A DNA stretch of 64,000 bases, taken from Silene latifolia. Its lineage: Eukaryota; Streptophyta; Magnoliopsida; Caryophyllales; Caryophyllaceae. The notes below the pieces were generated by a model that made no database searches, had not been told where the DNA came from, and saw only the letters and a list, made by a program, of their open reading frames with translations. The DNA is taken from NCBI RefSeq assembly GCF_048544455.1, contig NC_133538.1, forward strand, positions 450,877,311-450,941,310. Reading direction: 5' to 3'. Positions 11,911-23,900 of the stretch are shown in pieces (positions within the stretch are counted from its first letter, which is position 1; every line of letters begins with the position of its first letter). Both the position numbers and the translations under genes were made by a program.

Positions 11911-12255
11911 ATTCCTCGTAGTCTACCTGGATTCAGTTCCATCCGTGCACTTGCATATCCCTTGTCATTTTCATTCTTCAAATCCCGTGTTCTTCATTGT
12001 AGGGGCACTACTAAGGCATGAATAGCCTAGGCAATTGTTATCCCCACAGTAAGCTAAAGCACTACACATCAATAAAATCATTAGTCCCTCCCTCACTTCT
12101 CTCAAAAATGATAAATATCTTGATCAAAGCATAAAAAAAATCCAAAAAATGACAAAAATGCAATGTAAGAATTAAAATGTAAGTTAGGGAGTTAGAAATA
12201 TTTACAAATGGTGGTTTAGAGAGGACTCCACCAAACTCTCATCCTTAGTGAGATG
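11911..12255 (-). other. Spacer between gag-protease and ATHILA-like ORF
   Basis: Occupies the place where RT, RNase H and integrase would be in a complete Athila element. No RT or integrase motif is visible in any frame. Confidence 0.7.
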
Positions 12256-15078
12256 TCATGGGGGCATGTCCAAGGTGTCGTTGATGTTACTCAACACCTT
12301 GAAGAAGTAGTCAAAAGCTTGTTCATTGTCATGATAAAGATCTTCAATAGATCTTTGCCCTTGTTGTCCTTCATGTTGGTCATTATCGATAGCAGTACCA
12401 ATGTAGGGATTGAAGATCCCTTCAAACTCATCGTCCCAAAGACCACAAACTTTATCTACTTGGTCACTAAAGATCTCTTGAGTTGATAGAGACAACTCTC
12501 CCACTTTCTTGTCTTGGCCAATGAGGCCATCCTCTTTATTGCTTGACTTTGGTGAGCTTTTCAAGCTCTCTTTGTTACAATTCACTTGCTCTTTGAATGG
12601 AGCATCATAAACTTTCTTCTTCCATTGGAATTCCGACTTCTTCCTATCATCCTTCCGGCTATAATGATCAACCATAAAACATGGTTCATGCAAACGGGGA
12701 GCTCTCATGGTCTTGCCAAGATTGAAAGTTATGCTCTCGTCTCTCACTTCTAGAGTGAGCTATCCATGCTTCACATCAATCACCGCACCCGCGGTGTGCA
12801 AGAAAGGTCTACCTAGAATGATTGGAATATTGGAGTCTTCTTCCATGTCAACAATGACAAAGTCCAACGGGATGAAAAATTTCCCAACTCTTACGGGAAC
12901 ATCTTCCCATATCCCTAATGGTGTCTTCGTCGATATATCGGCCATTTGGAGTGTGATATTGGTGCATTTAAGCTCTCCCATCCCTAAACTTTTACTCACC
13001 AAGTACGGCATAACACTCACACGAGCCCCTAGATCACATAAGGCTTTGTTGATTGTGGTGTCGCCAATGGTACACGGTATTGAGAAGCTTCCCGGATCTT
13101 TAAGTTTTGGAGGTGAACTCCCTTGAAGTATTGCACTACTCACCTTATTGAAGGCTATAGTCTCAAGCTTCCGGATCGACTTCTTCTTCGTAAGGATGTC
13201 TTTCATGTATTTTGCATGGGCCGGCAAGTGATTGATTAATTCCGTGAAAGGAATCAAGACTTCAAAATTCTTCACAATCTCCATAAATTTTCCAAGTTGG
13301 TCATCAAATTTGGGCTTGGCTTGACGACTTGGAAAAGGAAGTCTAATCACAATGGGCTCCTTCTCCTTGGCCTTATCTTCATTTTTCTTTGAAACTTCTT
13401 CTTTTGATGGTTCTCCATCCTTGGAGTTTTGCACAACTTCTTCTTTGTCACTAGCTTCTACAACTTCATCCTCAACTTGTTTCTTCGGTGCTTCATACCT
13501 TGTACCACTCCTCAAGTGAATGGCACTAACCGTTTCATGTCTTGGGGGATTACTTTGAGGTGGTAATTGCCCCTTTTGTCTTTGAGAGTTTGAAGATGCT
13601 AGTTGAGTCAATTGGGTTTCCAACATTTTGGTGTGAGCTAGGATGTTGTTGATGGTGATTTCCTTTGCTTGACTATCCTTTTGCATTTGAGTGAAAAACT
13701 CTTGTTGATTCTTTTGCATTTGGAGGGCCGCTTTTTGAACATCAAAACCTTGGTCATTTTGTTGATTGTATGGATTTTGATTTTGGTAACCTTGGTTTTG
13801 GGTGTAAAAGGGTCTTTGATTTTGGTTTCTCATGGGAGGTGGGGTGTATGTTGGTTGAGGGTTTTAAACATTTTGGCTTTTGTATGAGAGATTTGGGTGG
13901 AATTTGGTGTTTTCATTATAATAGTTGGAATAAGGGGTACCACTCTTGTATGCTTGAAAAGCATTCACTTGTTCATTTGTTCCCCTACATTCACTTTGGT
14001 CATGTCCCAAAGTTCCACAATTCTCGCATATCCCACTTGGGATTGATGAAGATGCCGTCATGGCATTAACATGATGCTTTGGTGATTTTGAGGCTTCTTC
14101 GAGTCTAGCCATAGCTTTTTCAAACTTCAAATTGATGGTATCAATGTGAGCACTAAGTTGAGCACCCAATTAAGTAATAGAGTCCACTTCATGCTTTCCT
14201 CCTCTAGTAGCCTTGCGAGGTCTACTATATTGTGAATTATGGACCGCCATTTCCTCAATTTTGTTCCAAGTTTGATTGTCGTCAAATTCGGTGAATATTC
14301 CATTTGATCCCATGCTGAGAATGTTTCTTGAGTCTTCATAAAGACCGTTCCAAAATTGTTGTACCAAGAACCATTCGCTAAGTCCATAGTGAGGACATAA
14401 GCGACAAATTCCCTTGAATCGCTCCCAAGCTTCATACAAAGATTCTTCATCTCTTTGCTTAAAGCCCGTAATTTGAGCTCTTAGCATGTTAGTTTTTTCC
14501 GGTGGATAGAACTTTTTGTAGAAAGCTAGAGCCAATTTCTTCCAAGAATCAATTCCGAGAGTAGCCTTATCAAGGCCTTTCAACCATTGTTTTGCGGTGC
14601 CAATTAGAGAAAAAGGAAATAAGACCCATCAAATTTGGTCTTGAGTTACACCGGTTTGAGATATCGCATCACAATAGTCACAAAAAGTCTCCATGTGAGA
14701 GTGAGGGTCTTCACTAGGCATCCCCCCAAATTGGCTTCTTTCGACTAATTGGATAAATGGGGGTTTGGCAATGAAATTTCCGGTGAAGTGTTGTGGTGTG
14801 GGAGTACCATTGGGTAGGTTCTCCTCGGTTGGTACGAAATGTGATGAAAATTTAGGCATTGTGGGTTGATTTTGTGTTGGATTTTGTGTTGGGTTCTCCT
14901 CACCTTCTCTTGCAAAAGGGTTGATGGACTCAATAGTGTTTGGTTGAATATCTACAACCTCACCAATACCTCTCAAAGTTCTCCTAGTAAGTCTTCTATT
15001 GGTTGTCAAAGTCCTTTTAATTTCATGATCAAAGGGTAACAAGTTACCTTGTGATCTTCTAGACATGCAAAATATCAA
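12256..15078 (-). pseudogene. Element A gag-protease, one frame with four stops
   Basis: The pieces 15078-14629, 14583-14170, 14169-13864, 13833-12760 and 12747-12256 all lie in one reading frame of about 940 codons. Gag core features are at 14170-14583 (for example FYPPEKTNMLRAQITGFKQ), a CCHC knuckle CENCGTLGHDQSEC near 13990-14030, and an Athila-type aspartic protease with LCDLGA and IILGRPFLHTAG toward 12800-13050. The final 160 residues resemble the linker before RT in Athila polyproteins, then the frame ends. The four stops each fit a C-to-T change on the coding strand (CGA or CAA/CAG to stop). There is no frameshift. It cannot make full Gag now. Confidence 0.85.
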
Positions 15079-15103
15079 ACAACTCGAAAAAAATTAGAAC
15101 AAA

Positions 15104-15129
15104 CCTTGAGGAGTTTTACTTCCCCAAGG
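15104..15129 (-). other. Leader hairpin of element A
   Basis: Arms ccttgaggag and cttccccaagg pair with one mismatch around a short loop, between primer site and gag. Comparable CCTTGAG hairpins occur at the same place in B and C. Role as a packaging or dimer signal is inference. Confidence 0.45.
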
Positions 15130-15184
15130 CAAAGAAAGACACAACTAATAACGATATAAGAAAATCTAAATCAAGTTAACACCG

Positions 15185-15202
15185 TCCTCGGCAACGGCGC
15201 CA
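15185..15202 (-). other. Element A primer binding site (tRNA-Asp type)
   Basis: Minus strand TGGCGCCGTTGCCGAGGA, 5 nt from the 5' LTR. It is complementary to the 3' end of plant tRNA-Asp apart from about one base. Confidence 0.85.
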
Positions 15203-15207
15203 TTTTT

Positions 15208-16975
15208 TGGTCGGACTCTCGAGGAGGTTTAGTTTTCGGTACTTGTCGTTAAGAGCACCTAGACCAAAACACAATTTATAACTTCACAAACAACTCTACA
15301 ATTAGTAAAGGGGCAAGTAAAGGTCGGATCCCAAAGGATGGGAATTGAGATGAGATTTTCTATTGCAACTAGTGGTGTCTAAGGGTGTCACAAATTGGGG
15401 TTTGAAGTAGAAGATCACTAAACCAAATAGCAATGAAAGTAAACAAGCAAGATGATTAAAAAGGGATGTAAACAATTGATAAAAGGCACTAGGGTGTCAT
15501 GGGGTCATAGGGGATTCATGGGAATTGATCATACAAACATATTCTCAAATTATAAGCAAGCAATTATTGTTGTGATGGATCGAGTTGGTTTATATCTTAC
15601 AATCCTAGGAAAGTTTGGGTCCCGGAGCCGAATCGATTAGATTGTACAACACCTACAAGTCTACTTAATTTTCCCTACTCAACTATATGAATGGTCTAAT
15701 GAGACTCGATTTGGTTTATGTCTTACAAGTCTTATTGAAAAGATAGGTGATGGGTAAAAAATGCAAGGATTCATAGGCTCGCATTTCATCAAACATAACA
15801 TGTGCATAAGTTGAGATCACAATAAGAAAGCAAATAAACTATGAAAACATATTAAATTAAGCATGAATCATCCCCCATGTTGGTTTCCCCTAATTACCCA
15901 TTAACCATAGCTAAGGAAACTACTCACTCATTATCATGTTGAACATGCTAGCAAGGTTGTCAATCATACCAACAAAGTGAAACATGATGAATAAATGAAG
16001 ATAATTAGCAATAATTAAAAAGGGATTAAGATAATTATACCTATTAATGATGCCAATAATAAAGCAAAGAATAATAGAAGTACTTGATGATAGATTGAAA
16101 GGTTGTCAATCTCCCAATAATAACCCAAATAATCTTCAATTACCCAAAACAAAGGATGAACAAGAGAGAGCTTAAGGAAATGAAACTTGTATTAAAACTT
16201 GATTAAATGTTGATTACAAGATTAAATAGAGATTTGATTGATATTAACTACCCTAGAGATTGCTAAGAAGAACATGCTCTTCTAATTAGCCTAATGGGAT
16301 ATTTATAGTGGGGATTAGTTACATAGATTAGGGTTTACTAAGGGCTTAAATGACGATTAAGTCCTTGAGGAATCGCCGGTCTCTAGGGAGACTCCGGTCT
16401 CCTTTTCGCCGGTCTTAGAAAAATATGTGCATCCTTCCTTGAAGCTTGTAGAAGACGAAATAGCTGTTAGAGAATCCGGGCGTCCAGGGCACGGGACGGG
16501 CGGATTTGGGTGATTCTGGACGGGCGCCAGATGGGGAAGACGGGCGGATTGGGCGTGTTTTGGACGGGTGTCCACAGGGGGAAGATGCTCGGATTATGGC
16601 TGCTGGACGGGCGTCTTGTGGACAATTCGCTCGGATTGTCTTACAGCTTCTTTCTTTCTTCTTTTCTTCCTAAAATCTTTGAGGATTTCCTCGGGGGTGC
16701 AAAGATCTTTTTTCATCATTGCCCATCTACTATAATATGTACAAAATCCTTCTAATCTTGTCTTCTCTTTGATTCTTGGTCATTGAATTCAATCAATTTA
16801 GCTTCATTTTGACATGAAAATGCAAGGTTTGCACTCCTTTCCTACCAAGAACACAAAACCTCAAAGAATATGCAAAAAAAAGGACTAAAGACAATAAATG
16901 ACCCAAATATGCACTAAAAAGCATGGGAACAAGGCTAATTCGGGCACTAAATATGCTCTAATTATGGTCACATCA
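15208..16975 (-). repeat. Element A 5' LTR
   Basis: 1768 bp with the same ends as 5856-7620 and high similarity. It has TATAAATA at 16300-16307 and a GACG array at about 16470-16640. Confidence 0.93.
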
Positions 16976-17643
16976 AAATTAAAAAGGAAAAATAATACCG
17001 ATTACAAAATCCGAATCTGAGTAGCAAAGAGTAAAGAAGAGGGAAGCAGTGAGTAAGATCAAGGAGAGGTAAGTGAGGAAAAGTTACGCAGTCTACTCCT
17101 CTTAGTAGCACACGAAAATCTCCTCCTTAAACCTAATTCAAAGCCTAATTCCAAAAGCCCATACAAAACTAGGCGGAAAAATACAAATACAAGGCAAACC
17201 ACTCGATCGAGTGGAATAAAACCGCTCGACCGAGTAAACTAAGCAAAATTTCCCTCGATCGAGTAGAAATACTACTCGATCGAGTAACTCCTTATTGTGG
17301 CCTGCTCGATCGAGTAGATAAACAACTCGATCGAGTAATCTTCATGGTATAAAGCATTCGATCGACTAGATAAATGGTCGATCGAGCTATTTTAGCACAC
17401 GAGGCACTTCGACACCTTCCGAAATCAGTTAACGCGTCTTCAAAGTGATAGATTCCAAGCTCCGGCTCCTTGTTCTCTATAAATGTATGTAAAAGGGGTG
17501 AGTTTAGGCTCGATTTATCTCCTCTTTAGTCTATACCTGTAATTTACACAAGACAAACCAAAGCAGACTATTCGGGGGTATTTGTAGCCAAATGCCACGT
17601 AAAATAGTACAGAAATGCGTGTAAAAATGAGGTGAAAACCTTA
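16976..17643 (-). repeat. Element B 3' LTR, second segment (5' edge deleted)
   Basis: 16976-16980 is the second aaatt duplication; from 16981 the sequence again matches the right LTR of B (from about 32212). It stops at ...ggtgaaaacctta, whereas the right LTR continues 18 bp further to its TG/CA terminus. The missing piece is the U3 edge. Confidence 0.88.
17204..17384. repeat. CGATCG palindrome array in element B LTR
   Basis: Cores at 17204, 17227 (variant), 17256, 17277, 17307, 17328, 17359 and 17379, mostly within ACTCGATCGAGT. Intervals are 23, 29, 21, 30, 21, 31, 20. The same array is at 32432-32622. Confidence 0.9.
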
Positions 17644-18953
17644 ATGTTTGTCCCCAAGCAAACTATGAATTCAACTAAGAATAAACAGTGGAATGGGGCC
17701 AACGCATCAGCTACAAATCATCCGCCAAAACCAGTTTAATGCAACAACTAACAAAGTGACAATTGATAAATGCAAACGAATTAAATCAATGTTTCGGACT
17801 TACTAAACCATCGACCTTGTGAGACTCAAAGAAATCGGACTCTCACGGGTCGCTCATCACTCATATTCAGGCATAAGGCGAGTATATATGTGAAAGATAG
17901 AAAGAAATAAGACACTCACCTAACTCGACCTATAAGAACATGCATGCAGTTAACATGAATAAAGTCTCTACAACCGTACATATGCATTCCAACCAAACTA
18001 ATGACCAAGACACATGCCGAGGAGTTACATTTGGGTAAGTGAGGTAATGGGTAAGAAGGGGCAAAGATGAATTTGGAAATGTGGAGTCAGTAGCCAAACT
18101 AGCAGCACGGATCCAAATTATGAAACTGCATCCCAACATCGTACTCAATATAATAATACAGAACGGTGTAAATTCAATGCACTCAACTCACAATACACCA
18201 TAAACTTGTCAACTCCCCATAAAATATAAATAAGCCATGGAAGTAAAAATCATCCATACAATTTTTTCGTCTTTCGCATATGATTTTTCTTTCTTTCAAC
18301 CCCTTTTTTTTTCATATTTCCAATTTTTTTTTTATTCTTTTTCATTCATTCCCTTCAATTCTTCCACCAACTTTTGAAATCAAAAATACCCCCTAGCTTG
18401 GTTAGGGTAGGAAAAATTATAGTTTGTAGCTAATAGGACAAAAAGGGCAATTTGGCTATGTGAGGCTCATGGGTAGAATGAAATAAAGGGAACTGCCTCT
18501 CCTACATGTGTCACCTTCCACAGACCGAAGGCATACTAGTATTAAGAATACTAGACTCATGCTTATGCAAATTGATGTTACATGGCTTACAGAGAGTACT
18601 ACTCACATACTAAATGAAACCGGTCATGAATGTCACCAGTTTGTAAAGCCCTAACCTCAGAATATATAGTAGCTTGCCAATATATGAGTCAAGTCTATTC
18701 GTTCAGAAAAGAGAGAAACAAAAACTCGTTGATCATGCACACTATCATGCCAACAATATGTCAAGAATATGCAAGGCAGAGGTAAGGATTCAATGTGGCG
18801 TCAAAGTTCAAACGTTCCGACTTAAATTAAACGTGAAAAGTTTTGAAATTTATGTGATTTTTTTTTGAATTTAAGAACGACAATGCATGCGGAAGTAAAT
18901 AAACGTGCAAACGGAAATGCAAGAAAACATGCAGACATAAATATGGATTCATA

Positions 18954-18990
18954 CCTCCCCAAACCAAACCGTACAATGCCCTCATTGTAC
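18954..18990 (-). other. Internal purine tract plus hairpin, element B
   Basis: cctccccaaaccaaacc followed by a perfect 8-bp stem gtacaatg/cattgtac with a 4-nt loop (18971-18990). On the minus strand the hairpin precedes a PPT-like purine run, about 1.3 kb from the real PPT position. Counterparts are at 25338-25374 (C) and 61722-61758 (G). Confidence 0.65.
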
Positions 18991-19171
18991 CAAAATAGGG
19001 AAGGAAATGCAAACTAAGGAGAAAAGGATAAGTGGAGTCGGAAAACTTACAAAACGTCATGAAGAGGGACCTCCCCAAATCGACCATGAACATGGGAGGT
19101 CTTAAGAGGTCAAGAAGATATCAAGCAGCAGCTCAACAAACGAAAAGTAGCATCTTGAAGACGAAACGGCT

Positions 19172-19352
19172 CGATCGAGTGGCTTGGAATAGCTCGATCG
19201 AGTGAGATGGTGTCAGAAATGCTCGATCGAGTGAAATTATTACTCGATCGAGTGATCGTGGATTTGCAGCCTGTCGATCGAGTATAGATGTTACTCGATC
19301 GAGTGATTATCAACTCAAATGTGCTCGATCGAGTGGAAAAACTACTCGATCG
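19172..19352. repeat. CGATCG palindrome array, element B 3' region
   Basis: Cores at 19172, 19195, 19224, 19245, 19275, 19296, 19326 and 19347, giving intervals 23, 29, 21, 30, 21, 30, 21. Spacer sequences differ from unit to unit. Confidence 0.9.
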
Positions 19353-19629
19353 AGTTACTGCACCTGCAAAACACGAGTAAAAAGCAAGGGAAATACAAAG
19401 GACGCATAGAACAGCGTTTAAAGTTCAACAAAAATTAAATGCGAAGGAAAAATTTTAACAAAAATACAACAAAACAGTCCGGGTTGCCTCCCGGAGAGCG
19501 CAGGTTTAAGAGGTCCCGCACGACCTTTCTGGCATCAATTAACTGGCGCGTCAAGCTCGTCGAAGTACAGGACTTCAACACGATTGTCTGCTTCATTTGC
19601 CTCGTGATAATGCTTCACATACTGCCCAT

Positions 19630-20715
19630 TCACCTTGAACCGATTCTTTCGGGACTTTCTAGCTCGACGGATCCAAATTTGGTAACAACTGTCACCGTGT
19701 AAGGACCACTCCACCTGGACTTCAGCTTGCCAGGAAATAATCGCAGTCGAGCATTAAATAGCAACACCTTTTGCCGGACATGAAATTCCCGAGGTAGAAT
19801 TATTTTCTCATGCCATCTCTTCGTCTTTTCCTTGTAAATGCGCGAGCTATCATAGGCATTAAGCCTAAACTCTTCCAATTCATCTAGCTGCAAAAGACGA
19901 TTCTGACCACACAACTTAGGATCAAAGTTAAGCTCAAAAATTGCCCACCAAGCCTTACATTCCAACTCAACAGGTAAATGACATGATTTCCCATAAACTA
20001 ACCTATATGGTGATGCACCAATCGGTGTCTTAAAGGCAGTTCTGTAAGCCCATAATGTGTCTTCCAATTTAAGACTCCAGTCTTTCCCTGATTTAGAAAC
20101 TACCTTAGACAAGATCTTTTTAATCTCGCGATTAGAGACCTCAACCTGACCACTGGTTTGGGGATGATACCCCAAACCACGTCGGTGTTGAACACCAACC
20201 TTAGACAGAATGGAAGTTAGTTTCTTTTCTTTAAAGTGCATTCCCCTATCACTAATGACGACCCTAGGGACACCAAATCGGGGAAATATGACCTTTTTAA
20301 ACATTTTTATCACGGTCTTGGCATCACAATGGGGTGAGGTGATTGCCTCAACCCATTTCGACACATAATCTACAGCTACTAAAATGTACGTGTTACCTTT
20401 ACAAGATGGGAACGGTCCCTGGAAATCAATGCCCCAGACATCGAAAACCTCGACCTCTAAGATACCATTTTGTGGCATCTCATATCTCTTTAAAATATTC
20501 CCTGATCGTTGGCAGGCATCACAAGCTGAAACAAAAGCCTTAGCATCAGCAAACAAAGAAGGCCAGTAAAAACCAGACTGAAGTACCTTAGCCACGGTGC
20601 ACGAAGGACCGTGGTGACCACCGTAGGGAGAGGAGTGACAGCCTTCCAGGACTACTTTGGTCTCCCACTGCGGAATACACCGTCTGTAGAGACCGTCTGC
20701 ACATTCCTTAAACAA
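19630..20715 (-). pseudogene. Element B integrase (Athila type)
   Basis: 361 codons, open across the whole integrase and in the same frame as RT. It has an HHCC zinc-binding region ([10 protein letters not shown] ... CDACQRSG), then the catalytic core with D in [11 protein letters not shown] in VISDRGMHF and E in [13 protein letters not shown]. The C-terminus ([16 protein letters not shown]) is typical of Athila integrases and there is no chromodomain. It would insert the cDNA into the host genome. Although this part is open, it is normally released from a polyprotein whose upstream part has stops, so it is called a pseudogene. Confidence 0.85.
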
Positions 20716-22518
20716 ATAAAGATCATCCCAAAAATACTGCTTAGCGTTATACAGAAAACGCTTCCTCTGCTAATGAGAAAGGTCATGCGGAAGCTTGCCA
20801 CTGACAACGTAATTAGCTATATCTGCATACCAAGGTTCCTGGTTAACAATTGACGATAATATAACAAATAAAGAATCATCAGGAAAAGACTCGTCAATAG
20901 GTAAAGAATCTTCCCCCTCTTGTCGCGACAGTCACAACAGATGATCAGCTACAACATTCTCAGCTCCTTTCTTATCTTTAATCTGCAAATCAAACTCCTG
21001 GAGAAGGAGTATCCATCTCAATAGCCGTGGTTTAGCCTCCTTCTTGGAAAGGAGATGCCTCAAAGCTGCATGGTCAGTAAAAACAGTAACTTTTGACCCA
21101 ATAAAATAAGAACGAAATTTCTCTAAGGCATAAACTAGAGCTATCAGCTCTTTTTCAGTGGTGGTGTACTTCACTTGAGCCTCATCCAGAGTTTGGCTCG
21201 CATAGTAGATTGCATTTAAAGCTTTGTCTTTCCGTTGGCCTAGCACCGCTCCTAGTGCATAATCACTAGCATCACACATTATCTCAAACGGCAAGTCCCA
21301 GTCGGGAGGCTGTATGATCGACACATATACCAAAGCATGCTTTAACCTGTAAAAAGCAGAAAGACACTCATCAGTAAATACAAAAGGGGCATCTTTAAGC
21401 AGCAGTTGTGTAAGTGGTTTAGCAATTTTTGAGAAGTCCTTGATAAACCGGCGATAAAAGCCGGCGTGACCAAGGAAGCTTCTCACTCCTTTAACATTAA
21501 CAGGAGGAGGTAATTGCTGAATCACTTCCACTTTTGCTTTATCAACTTATATTCCCCTATCAGAAACTAAGTGACCTAAGACAACTTTCTCATTGACCAT
21601 GAAATGGCACTTCTCCCAGTTAAGCACAAGGTTAACCTCAAAGCAGCGCTGCAACACTTTATCAAGGTTTGACAGACAGTTAGAAAAATCACTTCCATAA
21701 ACACTGAAATCGTCTATGAAAACTTCCATAATAGACTCGATATACGCTGAAAATATCCCCATCATGCACCTTTGAAAGGTAGAAGGGGAATTGCATAAAC
21801 CTACAGGCATCATGCGATAAGCAAACACGCCTTAAGGACAAGTAAACGTAGTCTTAGCTTGATCGTCTGGGTGAATAGGGATCTGAAAGAACCCTGAATA
21901 CCCGTCTAAATAGCAGAAAAACTTATGAGAAGCTAACCTTTCTACCATTTGATCAATAAAAGGAAGGGGAAAGTGATCTTTCTTGGTGGTGGCATTCAGC
22001 TGTCTGTAATCTATACACATCCGCCAACCAGTCACTACTCTAGTAGGTATTAATTCATTTTTGTCATTCTTAACCATGGTGGTCCCTCCTTTCTTAGGGA
22101 CTACCTGCACTGGACTCACCCACTTAGAATGACCAACAGAATAGTAATACCTGCATCAAGCAGCTTCATTACCTCAGCCATCACAACATCTTGCATCTTC
22201 TGGTTCAGCCGGCGCTGACCCTGTCTGCAAGGTTTGTGATATTCCTCCAACTCTATCCCGTGCATACAAATATTGGGACTAACCCCCTTGATATCGTCCA
22301 AGGAATAACCCAAAGCTTTCCTGTTTTTCTTAAGCACAGCTAACAAGGAAGTCAGCTGATCATTATCAAACTTAGCACTAACAATGACTGGATATTGCAC
22401 AGAATCATCTAAGAAAACATATTTTAGATGAGAGGGAAGAGGCTTACGCTCAGGCACCTTTACCTCAATGGAGCAAAGGGTACTAATCATATGTTTCGCT
22501 TGCTCTCCCCCAGCGTCG
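20716..22518 (-). pseudogene. Element B reverse transcriptase and RNase H
   Basis: Read on the minus strand from 22518. After a linker (KPLPSHLKYVFLDDS) comes the RT with CIDYRQLN, GYSGFFQIPIHPDDQ and the active box FIDDFSVYG. RNase H follows with [30 protein letters not shown] and [12 protein letters not shown] 1-bp loss near 22140 shifts the frame. In-frame stops occur near 21830, 21545, 20930 and 20770. Catalytic residues visible are otherwise unchanged. Element C is inserted just upstream (22524), separating this from the protease at 28790. Confidence 0.87.
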
Positions 22519-23313
22519 GTGAGTGATACTGTCGTTATGTACCAAAAATAAATACCTAAGTTACTACTAACAGAAGTCAGCGGTAAGTAGGGTCGATCTC
22601 CACAGGGAGGCTATTTGCTAATTATCTGTTTAACTCAGTCTGTCAGGATGTCACAGAAATGGGGGTTTTGAATTGATTGTGAACTAACTAAACTACTGAA
22701 ACTAAAGGCAAGAGAAGGGAATAAAGGAAATTAAAAATAAGAGAAAGGAAGTATGCTAGGAGTCGGTCTACCGTGGCAGCTATCAGATCTTATACTATCG
22801 GGAATACTAAGGCGATTAGACTATTGATAGGAAGAGCTATGGTCATCACCTTTCGGTCCTTAAACCGCCCTAGAGCGTAAACAGCTTAACCTTCGCCCTC
22901 ACTGCAATACCCTATTGTAATTAAGCAAGCCTTCCCTTCCAATCTTTCGATCTAGGTCGGGGTTAACTAAATTTATGGTCTCCTGCATGCATTCATTCGA
23001 CCGGATAACAATTAAATTACCTAATACAATTCCTATCGCAAGACTAATCTATATAAGTCAATTAAAACATCGCTACCACGGCTTCCCTAATCCTAACATA
23101 CTAGGGGAATTAGCTATGCATAATTAAGGGAGAACAAGGAATAAAGAAAGAACAAATAATAAACATTAAATTAAATTAAAGAGAGAAAAGGGAAGAAAGG
23201 ATTACTGAAATAAATGATCCGGAAATGAAAGAACAAAAGTAACAGTAGCAATCCGAAGAAAAGGTAATTAGAGAGGTGAAGAGGGAGTGAAGTAACGTCC
23301 TCCTCTTAGATTT

Positions 23314-23321
23314 ATTTTATA
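23314..23321 (-). promoter_or_regulatory. TATA box in element C LTR
   Basis: TATAAAAT on the minus strand, about 65 bp downstream of the palindrome array; repeated at 28237-28244 in the 5' LTR, where it would drive transcription. Confidence 0.6.
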
Positions 23322-23385
23322 GCCTCAAAACATAAAACCTAATCTAAGCTTAACGTAAATTGAGGCCCAATAGCTTGTAATTGCT

Positions 23386-23554
23386 CGATCGAACAGTTAA
23401 GTCACTCGATCGAACAGTTCCTGCGTCTGTTTACTCGATCGACCAAAAGATAAGGCTCGATCGAACAGTTGGCCACTCGATCGAACAGTTGGCCACTCGA
23501 TCGAACAGTTCCTTCGTCTGTTTACTCGATCGACCAAAAGAATTTGCTCGATCG
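23386..23554. repeat. CGATCG array in element C LTR
   Basis: Eight cores at 23386, 23407, 23436, 23458, 23478, 23498, 23527 and 23549, with intervals 21, 29, 22, 20, 20, 29, 22. Several units have the arm CTCGATCGAAC rather than the full palindrome. Same array at about 28309-28478. Confidence 0.88.
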
Positions 23555-23864
23555 AGTGGTTCCTGTTTCCAGCTCGTGTTGGTCTTGTAATTTGGTCTTT
23601 GACTTGGCCTTTTAGCTCCCGAAATAGCTTCACGCATCCCAAGACAGCAATATTTCCCGCTCCAAATTATCTCTTCCTCCAAATGCATGCTAAACGGACG
23701 GTAAAAGGCTTGATTTCACCACTTTTGGGTTCATTCCTGCAAATAAGACATAATAACCCACAGTAGCATATTCGAGGCATTTCGTAGCATAAAACCACGA
23801 TAAAAGCATAGAAATACGTGCATAAAATAGGCTAAAAAGACTATATAAAATGCACGTATCAAAT

Positions 23865-23900
23865 CTCCCCAAACCAAACCTTTACTCGTCCTCGAGTAAA
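23865..23900 (-). other. Element C polypurine tract and adjacent stem-loop
   Basis: On the minus strand a perfect 8-bp stem (tttactcg/cgagtaaa, loop of 4, 23881-23900) precedes GGTTTGGTTTGGGGAG (23865-23880), which ends 3 nt from the 3' LTR. Confidence 0.75.

Larger units (their letters stand above)
5856..16975 (-). mobile_element. Element A: Athila-like element lacking RT and integrase
   Basis: An 11.1-kb element with LTRs at 5856-7620 and 15208-16975, ends TG...CA and perfect 5-bp target duplications (aaatt). A tRNA-Asp-type primer site abuts the right LTR and a polypurine tract abuts the left, so the sense strand is minus. It encodes gag-protease (12256-15078, four internal stops) and a separate intact ATHILA ORF1-like protein (9594-11207), but no reverse transcriptase, RNase H or integrase anywhere. 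That makes it a large non-autonomous derivative needing an enzyme source in trans. It sits inside the 3' LTR of element B and is therefore younger than B. Confidence 0.9.
17644..19629 (-). other. Element B 3' non-coding region
   Basis: Nearly 2 kb between integrase and 3' LTR with no convincing ORF. It begins with what remains of the PPT-side stem-loop (gtccccaagcaaac). It contains a T/C-rich block (18270-18345), a purine-tract and hairpin cassette (18954-18990) and a palindrome array (19172-19352). There is no envelope-like gene. Confidence 0.7.
22524..23861 (-). repeat. Element C 3' LTR
   Basis: 1338 bp, from TGATACTGTC to ...CACGTATCA; matches 27450-28784 with only a few differences (for example ctaggagtc/ctagagtc near 22760). 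Confidence 0.95.
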
